Assembly: GCA_036677445.1 (NCBI GenBank) | Contig: JAVBWI010000017.1 | Location: 1 to 64,000, forward strand | From: JAVBWI01 sp036677445 | GTDB taxonomy: Bacteria; Bacillota; Clostridia; Christensenellales; CAG-138 | Length of the DNA stretch: 64,000 nucleotides | Reading direction: 5' to 3' | Part shown: one piece after another, positions 23,408 through 31,886 of the stretch | Layout: every line of letters starts with the position of its first letter | How positions within the stretch are numbered: position 1 is the first letter of the stretch | The notes under the pieces: generated by a model | Databases searched by the model: none | What the model saw: only the letters and a program-made list of their open reading frames with translations | What the model was told of the DNA's origin: nothing | Program-made: the position numbers and the translations under genes

Positions 23408-23755
23408 TCAAAAATATGGCTGCCGCCATATTTTTGAAGTCGCCGTGGCGAGGTTTCACCTGCGGCTGCACACTCTCGTCAAAAAAGTGATGTCCATCAC
23501 TTTTTTGAAGTTCCCCGTGCATTTCAGCCCTCGGTTCTCGCATACGCTTCGAACTGTCGGGCTGAAAAGCACTCATAGGTGTCATTTTGCACCGTACATG
23601 CCGCTGCAAAATGACGGATTGGAAGCCTTGCATTAGCGAGACTTATCATCACTCGCAAGGGATTCCCCTTTAGAAATCCTTCTTGCTTTATCTTTTGCTT
23701 CTTTTCTTTAAGAAAAGAAGTGGGGGTGCAGGGGCGAAGCCCCTGCAATACCTGG
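23408..23755. repeat. Inverted hairpin-array copy R3 and flanking palindromes
   Basis: TCAAAAATATGGC at 23408-23420 pairs with the following GCCATATTTTTGA. Copy R3 lies inverted: hairpin D (23479-23508), stem B (23517-23530 with 23559-23572), and hairpin A (GTCATTTTGCA at 23581-23591 with 23605-23615) around the inverted core 23592-23604. A further repeat, 23700-23755, has TTTCTTTAAGAAAAGAAG and a GC palindrome, and recurs inverted at 55016-55068. No gene is present. Confidence 0.75.
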
Positions 23756-23795
23756 CTTTTTGACGATATTACGAATAACGGAGGCAACGAACAGT

Positions 23796-26204
23796 ATGAC
23801 CGACCGGTACGACCCGAGTATCCTCGAACCCAAATGGCAGAAAAAGTGGGAGGACGCCCACTGCTTTGAGGCGGAAGTCTCCCACGCCAAGCCCAAGTTT
23901 TACGGGCTGATCGAGTTCCCCTATCCTTCGGGCATGGGGCTGCATGTGGGGCATCCGCGCAGCAACACCGCTATCGACATCATCTGCCGCAAGCGGCGCA
24001 TGGAAGGCTACAACGTACTGTTCCCCATTGGCTGGGACGCGTTTGGCCTGCCCACGGAGAACTACGCCATCAAGACCGGCATCCACCCCGCAAAGGTGAC
24101 GAAGGATAACGTCGACCATTTCCGCACGCAGTTGAAGCGCCTGGGCTTTTCCTTCGATTGGTCGCGCGAGGTCAATACCACCGACCCGAACTATTACAAA
24201 TGGACGCAGTGGATATTTTTGAAGCTCTTTGAAAAGGGCCTCGCCTATAAGGCCGAGATCCCCATCAATTTCTGTACCTCCTGCAAGGTGGGCCTCGCCA
24301 ACGAGGAAGTCGTCGACGGCGTATGCGAGCGCTGCGGCGGCGCGGTGGTGCGCAAGGTCAAGAGCCAGTGGATGCTCAAAATCACGGCATACGCGCAGCG
24401 CCTCATTGACGACCTGGACCAGCTCGACTATATCGAAAAGGTCAAAATACAGCAGCGCAACTGGATCGGCCGCAGCGAGGGCGCGGAGGTCATGTTCGCC
24501 ATCGAGGGTTATCCCGAGGGGTTGCTCGTATATACCACCCGGCCGGATACGCTGTTCGGAGCAACCTACATGGTCGTCTCGCCCGAGCATCCCATCGTGG
24601 AGGCGCTCAAGGGCAGGATCACAAACCTGAGCGACGTGCGCGCTTACCAGAGTGCGGCGGCGCGCAAATCCGATTTTGAGCGAAGCGAGCTGAGCAAAGA
24701 AAAAACCGGCGTGCCGCTCGGCGGCGTCACGGCGGTCAACCCCGTCAATGGCGCGCATATCCCCGTCTGGATTTCCGACTATGTGTTGATGGGCTACGGC
24801 ACCGGCGCCATCATGGGCGTGCCCGCGCATGACGAACGCGACTGGGATTTCGCCAAGAAATTCGGCCTGCCCATCATAGAGGTGGTCGCGGGCGGCGACG
24901 TGCAGAACGCGCCGTATGTGGATGTGCAGAGCGGCAAGCTGGTCAATTCCGGCTTCCTCAACGGCATGGAGGTGCAGGAGGCCATCCCCGCCATCACAAA
25001 CTGGCTGGTGGAAAAAGGGCTTGGTGAGAAGAAGATCAATTATAAGTTGCGCGACTGGGTATTCAGCCGCCAGCGTTACTGGGGCGAGCCTATTCCGCTG
25101 GTATATTGCGAGCATTGCGGCGGCTGGGTGCCGCTCCCCGAAAGCGAGCTGCCGCTGGTGCTGCCGGAGATCGAGGAATATCTGCCCGGCGAGGACGGCT
25201 CCTCCCCGCTCTCACGCGCCACGGACTGGATCAGCACCACCTGCCCCAAGTGCGGCGGGCCTGCAAAGCGCGAGACGGACACCATGCCGCAGTGGGCGGG
25301 TTCCTCGTGGTACTTCCTGCGCTATATCGACCCGCATAACAATGAAGCGCTCGCCTCCCCCGAAGAGCTGAAGTATTGGAGCCCCGTGGACTGGTACAAC
25401 GGCGGCATGGAGCACACCACGCTGCATTTGCTCTATTCCCGCTTCTGGCACAAGTTCCTCTACGATATCGGCGTGGTGCCCACCTCCGAGCCGTACCAGA
25501 AGCGCACCAGCCACGGCATGATACTCGGCGAAAACAACGAAAAAATGTCGAAATCCCGCGGCAACGTCATCAACCCCGATGATATCGTGCGTGAGCTTGG
25601 CGCGGATACCTTCCGCCTGTACGAGATGTTCATGGGCGCGTTCGACCAGCCCATTCCCTGGAGCAACACAGGCGCGCGCGGCTGCCGCCGCTTCCTCGAC
25701 CGCGTGTGGCGTCTGCAGGAGATGATCGCGGGTGAGGGCGAAAGCGCGGATATGCGCAGCAAAGTCCACGGCTGCATCAAAAAAGTGACCGAAGACTACG
25801 AGCGCATGAAGTACAACACCGCCATCGCGGCCATGATGGCGCTGGTCAACGACTTCTACGCGAAAGGCTGCATCACAAAAGAGGAGCTGCATACGCTTTT
25901 GACCATACTCTCGCCCGTCGCCCCGCACATTGCGGAGGAGATGAACGAGGCGCTCGGGTTTTCGCCGCTGTATGCCGCGCCCTGGCCCGCATGGGATGAA
26001 AGCGCGCTGGTACAGGAAAGCGTTGAGCTCGCCATACAGATTAACGGCAAGGTGCGCGCGCGCATGCTCTGCGCGGCCGACGCCGCGAAGGAGGAAATCG
26101 AACAGGCAGCGCTGGCAAACGAGGAGATTGCGCCCCTGCTTGCAGGCAAGACCGTGCGCAAGGTGATCGTCGTGAAGAACGTCGTCAATATCGTGGCCGG
26201 ATAA
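23796..26204 (+). CDS. leuS: Leucyl-tRNA synthetase
   Basis: The ATG at 23796, with GGAGGCAACGAACAGT upstream, gives 802 residues, normal for bacterial LeuRS. The class I signature HVGH is at residues 50-53 after PYPSGMGL, and KMSKS is near residue 583 in NEKMSKSRGNVINPDD. The editing CP1 domain is present, with TTRPDTLFGATYMVVSPEHP and the GVPAHDERD loop. A C-terminal anticodon-binding domain ends the protein. It charges tRNA-Leu with leucine and edits noncognate residues. Expression is controlled by the T-box leader. The preceding array of palindromes separates the leader from the start by almost 400 bp, an unusually long distance. Confidence 0.97.
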   Translation: MTDRYDPSILEPKWQKKWEDAHCFEAEVSHAKPKFYGLIEFPYPSGMGLHVGHPRSNTAIDIICRKRRMEGYNVLFPIGWDAFGLPTENYAIKTGIHPAKVTKDNVDHFRTQLKRLGFSFDWSREVNTTDPNYYKWTQWIFLKLFEKGLAYKAEIPINFCTSCKVGLANEEVVDGVCERCGGAVVRKVKSQWMLKITAYAQRLIDDLDQLDYIEKVKIQQRNWIGRSEGAEVMFAIEGYPEGLLVYTTRPDTLFGATYMVVSPEHPIVEALKGRITNLSDVRAYQSAAARKSDFERSELSKEKTGVPLGGVTAVNPVNGAHIPVWISDYVLMGYGTGAIMGVPAHDERDWDFAKKFGLPIIEVVAGGDVQNAPYVDVQSGKLVNSGFLNGMEVQEAIPAITNWLVEKGLGEKKINYKLRDWVFSRQRYWGEPIPLVYCEHCGGWVPLPESELPLVLPEIEEYLPGEDGSSPLSRATDWISTTCPKCGGPAKRETDTMPQWAGSSWYFLRYIDPHNNEALASPEELKYWSPVDWYNGGMEHTTLHLLYSRFWHKFLYDIGVVPTSEPYQKRTSHGMILGENNEKMSKSRGNVINPDDIVRELGADTFRLYEMFMGAFDQPIPWSNTGARGCRRFLDRVWRLQEMIAGEGESADMRSKVHGCIKKVTEDYERMKYNTAIAAMMALVNDFYAKGCITKEELHTLLTILSPVAPHIAEEMNEALGFSPLYAAPWPAWDESALVQESVELAIQINGKVRARMLCAADAAKEEIEQAALANEEIAPLLAGKTVRKVIVVKNVVNIVAG

Positions 26205-26211
26205 TTCATTT

Positions 26212-26239
26212 CGCAAAAGTGATATGCATCACTTTTGCG
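26212..26239 (+). terminator. Terminator hairpin after leuS
   Basis: CGCAAAAGTGAT at 26212-26223 pairs with ATCACTTTTGCG at 26228-26239, then AGTATTTT follows. The arm resembles hairpin D of the dispersed repeat families (TCAAAAAAGTGAT). Confidence 0.75.
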
Positions 26240-26257
26240 AGTATTTTCATGCAAGGT

Positions 26258-26290
26258 GTCAACTCTGACGCACATGTCGTCAGAGTTGAC
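26258..26290. repeat. Lone hairpin with CATGT loop
   Basis: GTCAACTCTGAC at 26258-26269 pairs perfectly with GTCAGAGTTGAC at 26279-26290. The loop GCACATGTC, read on the minus strand with its flank, gives CGACATGTGCG, the same core found in several other intergenic hairpins. Confidence 0.75.
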
Positions 26291-26412
26291 AGATTTCGAT
26301 AGACGCTACGATGTTACTACATTAGCAGGGCGACGGAGCGCCCGGCTACGAAAGTCGAAATTTTATTCTGTATCCATCTGAACATGTGCGCAAATAAAGG
26401 GGGCGGTCGCGC

Positions 26413-26838
26413 ATGAAACAGAAACAGAGAATAAAGATCGCTGCCGGAATAGCTTGCGCACTTGCCATCGTATTGTTTGCCTTCTCGTTTTTGCCAAGAA
26501 GCGTGGTGCTGCATCCTGAAAGTGCGCATGTGTCCAAAATCATATACAATGGCGAAAGCATAAAGAAAACAATCGATCATGCGACGTTTATCGGACTGCT
26601 TGCACAGAGTAAGTGCTATAGAACGCTGGACTCCCATTTCCCATACAGACAGACGGATGTATCCATTGAAATCGATATCGTGGACGGTGGCCGTCCCCTG
26701 CATATACTGCTCGGCGATATCAACTTCTGCTATGAATCGGTGGACAAAGGCACGTTTGCGCTATCGGACCCGGAGCGCCTGAAGCAATCCATAGAAAAGC
26801 TGCTGTTGGGTCAACTGCAGCGGTCATGTGATTTCTGA
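26413..26838 (+). CDS. Hypothetical membrane-anchored or secreted protein
   Basis: I do not recognise this 141-residue protein. It has a basic start (KQKQRIK) and one hydrophobic segment (about residues 9-26), either a signal anchor or signal peptide; no lipobox Cys is present. The remaining 115 residues show alternating strands, for example VSIEIDIVDGGRPLHILLGD, and a C-terminal helix with LKQSIEKLLLGQLQ. The ATG follows AAAGGGGGCGG. It is less GC-rich than its neighbours. A hairpin with a GACATGCGG loop (26833-26855) overlaps its stop. Confidence 0.6.
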   Translation: MKQKQRIKIAAGIACALAIVLFAFSFLPRSVVLHPESAHVSKIIYNGESIKKTIDHATFIGLLAQSKCYRTLDSHFPYRQTDVSIEIDIVDGGRPLHILLGDINFCYESVDKGTFALSDPERLKQSIEKLLLGQLQRSCDF

Positions 26839-26855
26839 CGACATGCGGGTCAGAA
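26833..26855 (+). terminator. Hairpin at the end of the 141-residue protein gene
   Basis: TTCTGAC at 26833-26839 pairs with GTCAGAA at 26849-26855 around the loop GACATGCGG. It overlaps the stop codon of the gene and has no T run, so termination is uncertain. The loop again resembles the dispersed core motif. Confidence 0.5.
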
Positions 26856-26863
26856 GCGTCGCC

Positions 26864-26892
26864 TTGACAACGCTGGCAAACGCGTTTATACT
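26864..26892 (+). promoter_or_regulatory. Promoter of the thiT transcript
   Basis: TTGACA at 26864-26869 and TATACT at 26887-26892 are exactly 17 bases apart, a near-consensus sigma-A promoter directly upstream of the TPP riboswitch. Confidence 0.8.
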
Positions 26893-26916
26893 GAGTTTGA
26901 AAAATTGCATATCCAA

Positions 26917-27057
26917 CCGCTGGGGGCGCTTTACCGGTATAAACCGGAAGGCTGAGAACGACCCTTAGAACCTGTTTAGGCAATCCTAACGTAGGGAAGC
27001 GGAGCTTGAGGCTAATAAACCGATTGCCCGTTTCTATATGGAAACGGGCAATTTTTT
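26917..27057 (+). promoter_or_regulatory. TPP (THI-box) riboswitch with terminator
   Basis: The aptamer spans 26917-27002. P1 pairs CCGCT (26917-26921) with AGCGG (26998-27002). The conserved GGGGCGCT, CTGAGA at 26952-26957, ACCCTTAGAACCTG at 26961-26974 and TAACGTAGGGAA are all present. The terminator follows: ATTGCCCGTTTC (27023-27034) pairs with GAAACGGGCAAT (27041-27052), then six T. Thiamine pyrophosphate should cause termination and switch off the transporter gene downstream. Confidence 0.95.
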
Positions 27058-27119
27058 ATCTGTGGATGCGGAAACGGAATTGGCACCTTGCGCAGCGGCT
27101 GGAAAGAAAGGGGCAGTTT

Positions 27120-27782
27120 ATGGAATTCACACTTTTTTCCGACCTTGGGGAGCTTACCCCCCTCGCATGGGCGGCGTTTGCCATTGCGGCGGTGCTCATC
27201 GCCACCTTTATCGTACTGCTTACGCGCGCGCACAGGCAGCAGGAGGATGTGGAGGCAAAGCCCGATACGACCCGCGTGCTGGTGTACGGCGCGCTGTGCG
27301 TGGCGCTTTCGTTTTTGCTTTCCTATCTGAAGCTGTTCAGGATGCCGCAGGGAGGCTCCTTAACGGTGTGCAGCCTCCTGCCGGTGGCGTTCTACGCCAA
27401 CCGCTTCGGTACGAGAAGGGGATTGATTGCGGGCCTTGCGCTGGGATTTTTGCAGCTTTTGCAGGACGCTTACGTCATACACTGGGCGCAGTTGTTCCTG
27501 GATTACCCCATTGCCTTCGCCTGCATCGGGCTCGCCGGGCTGTTCCCCAAGAACCTGCCGGTAGGCATCCTCGTCGGCGGCATCGGCAGGATACTCTGCT
27601 CCACGCTTTCGGGCGCGATATTCTTTGCGGAATACGCGTGGGAGGGCTGGAACCCGTGGGCGTATTCGCTCGCCTACAATACCATCGCGCTGGGGCCGGA
27701 CGCGATCATCTGCATGGTGGTAGCGCTGCTGCCGCCCGTCAAACGCGCGTTTGAGCGCATCGTACCCAGGACCGCGGCATAA
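27120..27782 (+). CDS. thiT: Energy-coupled thiamine transporter, ThiT family
   Basis: The 220-residue integral membrane protein has six predicted helices. The start at 27120 follows GAAAGGGG. After a divergent first helix, VLVYGALCVALSFLLSYLKLFRMPQGGSLTVCSLLPV carries the ThiT signatures (the MPQGGS loop). Later WGL-type motifs include the Trp-rich EYAWEGWNPWAYSLAYN, where thiamine-contacting residues lie in the family. ThiT is the substrate-binding S component of an ECF transporter and needs EcfA, EcfA' and EcfT, not in this window. The TPP riboswitch upstream confirms the substrate. About 40 extra residues at the N-terminus include an additional hydrophobic segment. Confidence 0.94.
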   Translation: MEFTLFSDLGELTPLAWAAFAIAAVLIATFIVLLTRAHRQQEDVEAKPDTTRVLVYGALCVALSFLLSYLKLFRMPQGGSLTVCSLLPVAFYANRFGTRRGLIAGLALGFLQLLQDAYVIHWAQLFLDYPIAFACIGLAGLFPKNLPVGILVGGIGRILCSTLSGAIFFAEYAWEGWNPWAYSLAYNTIALGPDAIICMVVALLPPVKRAFERIVPRTAA

Positions 27783-27800
27783 TAAAACTCCACATACAAA

Positions 27801-27827
27801 ACCCGCCGTTCAACCCGGCGGGTTTTT
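27801..27827 (+). terminator. Intrinsic terminator of thiT
   Basis: ACCCGCCG at 27801-27808 pairs with CGGCGGGT at 27816-27823, followed by a five-T run. It closes the thiT transcript. Confidence 0.85.
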
Positions 27828-27882
27828 CTATACGACAAAGAAACGTGCCTGCACGCAAATATATGATAAACAGGCTTCCCGC

Positions 27883-28185
27883 TTATCCTCCGGCCTTGGC
27901 GGAATGGATTTCGGGAAGCCTCGCGTTTTCGTTCTGCATATGATGCGCTTTTAACGGAAGCACATTCGTGGGCGGCGCATTCGCCGTAAGTGCGCTGACC
28001 GGAGCGTTTGCCGCAAGCACGCTCACCGGAACGTCTGCCGGAAGAACGGGCACCGGAAGCGGAATTTGATCCGGCTGCAGGGAAATGTAGGCGTCCTCCA
28101 CCTGCTGCTGCACAAGCTGCAGCTCATGAATCACGTCCGTAATCTTGTTAAATAGTTTGTAGTATAATTCCGCATAATCATTCAT
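27883..28185 (-). CDS. Hypothetical protein with Pro/Val/Ala repeats
   Basis: I do not recognise this 100-residue protein. The first 42 residues are a charged helix (LYYKLFNKITDVIHELQLVQQQ), probably a coiled coil. A stretch with a loose repeat follows: LPADVPVSV, LAANAPVSA, LTANAPPTN. The tail is rich in His, Asn and Ala. The ribosome-binding site before the ATG is weak. It lies downstream of the orphan 483-residue gene on the same strand, 215 bp away. A real gene seems likely but not certain. Confidence 0.5.
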   Translation of the reverse strand: MNDYAELYYKLFNKITDVIHELQLVQQQVEDAYISLQPDQIPLPVPVLPADVPVSVLAANAPVSALTANAPPTNVLPLKAHHMQNENARLPEIHSAKAGG

Positions 28186-28300
28186 AAAAAATCACCCATG
28201 TCCCATTTTAAGACAACGCTTCGGAAAAGTCGATGAGTCAATTGCGAGGATTATGCGTTCTTTTGGCGATTCATGTTAGTATTCAAATAAGTAAAATATG

Positions 28301-28322
28301 GCCGGGCAGCAAGCTGCCCGGC
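28301..28322 (-). terminator. Hairpin after the 483-residue orphan gene
   Basis: GCCGGGCAGC at 28301-28310 pairs with GCTGCCCGGC at 28313-28322. On the minus strand it is followed by an AT-rich stretch (CATATTTTAC), so it may end the transcript of the upstream orphan gene. Confidence 0.65.
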
Positions 28323-28400
28323 ACGATGTTTGACGGCGCTGCGCACAAGCAACGATAGGCAAAAAAAGGATTTTCCGGTACTTTATATGGTTGAACCCTT

Positions 28401-29852
28401 TTACTTATTCTCAAGCATATCAAGAATATCCTCTATCAAATTTCCACTCCTGCCTGTTTCATAATCAAACGCAATGTCAACAAGCCCCGAAGATGGATCG
28501 CCGCTAGGTATCCCCATTAATTCTAATGCTAGAGAAATAAAAGAGCCCAATTCCTCCCCATCTTTATATGTTAACGGATTGCTGCTTTCAATTCCCTGCA
28601 GGCTGGACAGATACGTCAATTGCTTACTACGCGGCTGCTCTTTCATTGTGCTTACCTTGGAAATGATTCTAGGCAGGTTACCCGGTACGAGCGCTGCCCC
28701 CGCCCCTGCCAATTCCGCCCATAATCCCTTCTTAAGCCCCAAAATGTTCCGTACTTCCAGCGCACGGTTCATATTGTCCCTATCTCCTGTTGTCTCATAG
28801 GTTCGAACATCTTCGTTTAGTTCTTTTATTGCCGCGTTAACTTCCTCATACTGCTGCGGTGTTGTCAGCATGCGTGTGGAAAGCAATTCGGCATATTCTG
28901 CCGCATATGGGTTGCTCAAAGTATCTTCCGTAAGCAGTATTGGAATGGAAGCATATTCGTATAGCGCCTGATAGAATTCATCTTGCTTTTCTCGAATAGC
29001 ATCATATACACCTAAATCTGAAGAGTATCGATCGGCTTGGTTTTTTAATTCATCCAACTCTTTTTTCACATTATCGACAACTTCCAGATTTTCTGCTGCA
29101 TATTTACTTAGCAGGTCATATGATTTCCCCGGTCTGATTTTTGCCATCTCCATGTGTTCTTTATGATTATTGTTATATTGTTCGACAGCATTTGCATGCT
29201 CTTCAGACCAATCTTTCTTTGGAATGGGAGGTGCTTCAAATATTTCTTCATAATATGGCACCGGATTAGGATAGCTATTCTGCGTCGCCCCCACGGGTTT
29301 AGCCGCCTTATAACCGGATAAATCACCGTTTTTACTCTTTTCTCTATGATTCTGCAAATACGCAATTGTGCCTGCGCCCAGCATGCCTGTGCCATCCAGC
29401 CCGCCATATCCGGGATGATACCCCGAGCCGGAAGAGGCCGTTGAACTGCTCGACCGGCCCAGCCCAGATAAATCACCGCTTTTGTTCTTTTCTCTATGAT
29501 TCTGCAAATACGCAATTGTGCCTGCGCCCAGCAGGCCTGCCGATGTTGGAGCGGCTCTTTTGCTGCCGGGATAATCGGATGCCGTGGGCAAAACATTAAC
29601 TGTTGCCCAATTATACGGGGTTACTCCAGCCGGCTTAATTTGGGGCGTATTCACATTGGATTTTGAAGCTTCCCGTAATTTTGCAATGTCATTTCCGACT
29701 TTTTTCGCTTTGGCCGGTTGTATGAGGCATGCCGTTTTCGTTCGTGAATCCCATACGCCGGTCACAGGTACGCCCAGTGCCCGCTGAAAAATCTTAACAT
29801 CGTCCACTGTATTAATATTACCTGGTCTTTTTCCTGCATAATAATTGTCCAT
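28401..29852 (-). CDS. Orphan 483-residue protein with internal repeat and PG-binding-like N-terminus
   Basis: No known family is recognised for the whole protein. Residues about 13-45 (TVDDVKIFQRALGVPVTGVWDSRTKTACL) look like a short peptidoglycan-binding type 1 motif. A 24-residue unit built around LGAGTIAYLQNHREK and GDLSG occurs twice (about residues 106-130 and 157-181), separated by a Ser/Gly-rich linker. Residues about 215-360 are long charged helices. A Gly/Ala stretch (LAGAGAALVPGNLP) near 390 precedes a C-terminal domain ending in LIEDILDMLENK. There is no signal peptide. Base composition is lower in GC than the neighbouring pckA. Wall-associated, phage-derived or toxin-like roles are all possible; none is shown. 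Confidence 0.7.
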   Translation of the reverse strand: MDNYYAGKRPGNINTVDDVKIFQRALGVPVTGVWDSRTKTACLIQPAKAKKVGNDIAKLREASKSNVNTPQIKPAGVTPYNWATVNVLPTASDYPGSKRAAPTSAGLLGAGTIAYLQNHREKNKSGDLSGLGRSSSSTASSGSGYHPGYGGLDGTGMLGAGTIAYLQNHREKSKNGDLSGYKAAKPVGATQNSYPNPVPYYEEIFEAPPIPKKDWSEEHANAVEQYNNNHKEHMEMAKIRPGKSYDLLSKYAAENLEVVDNVKKELDELKNQADRYSSDLGVYDAIREKQDEFYQALYEYASIPILLTEDTLSNPYAAEYAELLSTRMLTTPQQYEEVNAAIKELNEDVRTYETTGDRDNMNRALEVRNILGLKKGLWAELAGAGAALVPGNLPRIISKVSTMKEQPRSKQLTYLSSLQGIESSNPLTYKDGEELGSFISLALELMGIPSGDPSSGLVDIAFDYETGRSGNLIEDILDMLENK

Positions 29853-29965
29853 GACGCTGTGTCCTCCAAATAAAAGTCAGGAAACCGCCTGCCCCGGCGA
29901 TTCCCTGCACTCCCATTCTATAGCGAATACCGCACCCTGTCCGATCATAACGTCTCTCAGATAAC

Positions 29966-30007
29966 GCAAAAAGCCCCGCCGGGCGCTCTGAAAGCGCGGC
30001 GGGGCTT
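29966..30007 (-). terminator. Intrinsic terminator of pckA
   Basis: On the minus strand AAGCCCCGCC (30007-29998) pairs with GGCGGGGCTT (29980-29971), followed by a T run. It lies 25 bp after the pckA stop codon. Confidence 0.85.
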
Positions 30008-30031
30008 CCCATTTTAGCTAATATGAAAGGT

Positions 30032-31603
30032 TCAGCCCTTGGGGCCGGCGTTGACGATATGCGCAGGCATATCCTTATACTTCTGGAAGTTCTTCACGAA
30101 ACGGGAAGCGAGGTCCTTCGCCTTTGCATCGTAGGCGTCCTTATCCTTCCACGCGGTCCTGGGGTTAAGCACCTCGGAGGGCACGTCGGGGCAGGAGGTG
30201 GGCACGAGCACGTTGAATATGGGATCCAGAACGAACTCGCTCTTCGCAAGGTCGCCGTTCAAAGCGGCCGTGATAATGGCGCGCGTGACCTTGATGCTCA
30301 TACGGGGCACTTCGCCCGCAGGGCCGCCGGACCAGCCGGTGTTCACAAGGTACACATTGGCCTTATACTTGTTGATGTACTCGCCCAAAAGCTCCGCGTA
30401 AACGGAAGCGCGCAGCGGCAGGAAGGGTGCGCCGAAGCAGGTGGAGAATGTCGCCTGCGGCTCTTTTACGCCGCGCTCCGTGCCCGCAAGGCGGGCGGTG
30501 TAGCCGGAAACGAAATGGTACATGGCCTGGTCGTTGTCCAGCTTGGAGACGGGAGGCAGCACGCCGAACGCGTCCGCCGTGAGGAATATGACCGTCTTGG
30601 GCTGGCCGCCTACGCCGGGGATAACGCAGTTGGGGATGTACTCCACGGGGTAGCCCACGCGGGTGTTTTCCGTTATGCTGTCGTCGTTGAAATCGAACTT
30701 GCGGGTCTCGGGGTCCATGACCACGTTCTCGACAAGCGCGCCAAACTTGATGGCGTCCCAGATCTGGGGCTCGTGTTCCTTGGAAAGATTGATGCACTTG
30801 GCATAGCAGCCGCCCTCAAAGTTGAATATGCCTTCGTCGCACCAGCCATGCTCGTCGTCGCCGATGAGCTTACGGCCGGGGTCGGCGGAAAGCGTCGTCT
30901 TGCCGGTGCCGGAAAGGCCGAAGAACAGCGCGGAATCCCCATCGTGGCCCATGTTGGCGGAGCAGTGCATGGGGAAGACGCCCTGTTTGGGCAGCAGGTA
31001 GTTCATGATGGTGAATATGGACTTCTTGATCTCACCGGCGTACTGGCTGCCCGCGATAATAACGAGCTTCTTTTCGAAATGGACGAGAATAGCGGCTTCG
31101 GAGTGAACGCCGTCTAACTCTGGGATGCACTTAAAGCCGGGGGCGGCGATGACGGTAAAGCCGGGGACGAAGCTTTCGAGCTGTTCCGCCGTGGGGCGTA
31201 TGAGCAGTTGGTGGATGAACATGTTCTCGCTCGCAAGCTCGTTGACCACGCGGATGGGTACGGAATACTTCTCATTCGCACCAGCGTAGCCGTCAAAAAT
31301 GAATATCTCGCGGCCCTGCAGGTATGCCATCATTTTATTGTAGATGGCGTCAAACTTCTCCGGCGAGAACGGCGCGTTGACCTTGCCCCATTCGATTTCG
31401 TCATGAACAGAGGGAACGTCGACCACGAATTTGTCGTCCGGTGAACGGCCGGTGTACTTGCCGGTGTAGACCACCAGCGCGCCGGTCTCGGAAAGGGTGC
31501 CCTCGCCGCGCGCAACTGCCTTTTCGGTCAGTAGGGCGGGGGGCAGGTTGCGGTACACGGCTTTGGGGGCGATGATGCCAATGGATTCACAGTAGTCCTT
31601 CAT
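30032..31603 (-). CDS. pckA: Phosphoenolpyruvate carboxykinase (ATP)
   Basis: The 523-residue protein matches ATP-dependent PEP carboxykinase throughout. The kinase-1a P-loop GLSGTGKTTLS is at residues 229-239. The metal and nucleotide site LIGDDEHGW follows directly, and the oxaloacetate-binding YTGRSPDDKF lies near residue 50. The C-terminal ENTRVGYP and PQATFSTCFGAPFLPL are typical. It interconverts oxaloacetate and PEP with ATP/ADP and CO2; in anaerobes it often runs toward oxaloacetate. It is a single-gene unit with its own terminator. The 280-bp upstream region has a nested hairpin, TCCATG at 31640-31645 with CATGGA at 31674-31679, and ATAAGC/GCTTAT inside, whose role is unknown. Confidence 0.97.
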   Translation of the reverse strand: MKDYCESIGIIAPKAVYRNLPPALLTEKAVARGEGTLSETGALVVYTGKYTGRSPDDKFVVDVPSVHDEIEWGKVNAPFSPEKFDAIYNKMMAYLQGREIFIFDGYAGANEKYSVPIRVVNELASENMFIHQLLIRPTAEQLESFVPGFTVIAAPGFKCIPELDGVHSEAAILVHFEKKLVIIAGSQYAGEIKKSIFTIMNYLLPKQGVFPMHCSANMGHDGDSALFFGLSGTGKTTLSADPGRKLIGDDEHGWCDEGIFNFEGGCYAKCINLSKEHEPQIWDAIKFGALVENVVMDPETRKFDFNDDSITENTRVGYPVEYIPNCVIPGVGGQPKTVIFLTADAFGVLPPVSKLDNDQAMYHFVSGYTARLAGTERGVKEPQATFSTCFGAPFLPLRASVYAELLGEYINKYKANVYLVNTGWSGGPAGEVPRMSIKVTRAIITAALNGDLAKSEFVLDPIFNVLVPTSCPDVPSEVLNPRTAWKDKDAYDAKAKDLASRFVKNFQKYKDMPAHIVNAGPKG

Positions 31604-31886
31604 ATTCGGTTTCTATTCTCCTTCCAGATAATGGTTCGCTCCATGGGCCATTCATAAGCTGCGCTTATAAAATCATGGAGTAATATCATAACCGCTGCGC
31701 GCAGCGGCGTGATTCGGCGGGCATATGCAAAAACTTACCCATGTTAATTAATATAACCCAAACTATTGCGTTTCACAAGAGGGGAAAATAGTTTTTTGCA
31801 GGAAACCGCCCGCCGTTATGCAAAACGGCAGCCGTATCCATTTGCCGCCGTCCGTGGTATACTATTTGCAAAAAGGAGTGGTCGTT

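Noticed and set aside
23769..25115. Long minus-strand ORF opposite leuS
   Set aside because: It is a shadow of the GC-rich leuS frame; leuS has full family motifs and regulation, while the antisense product resembles nothing.
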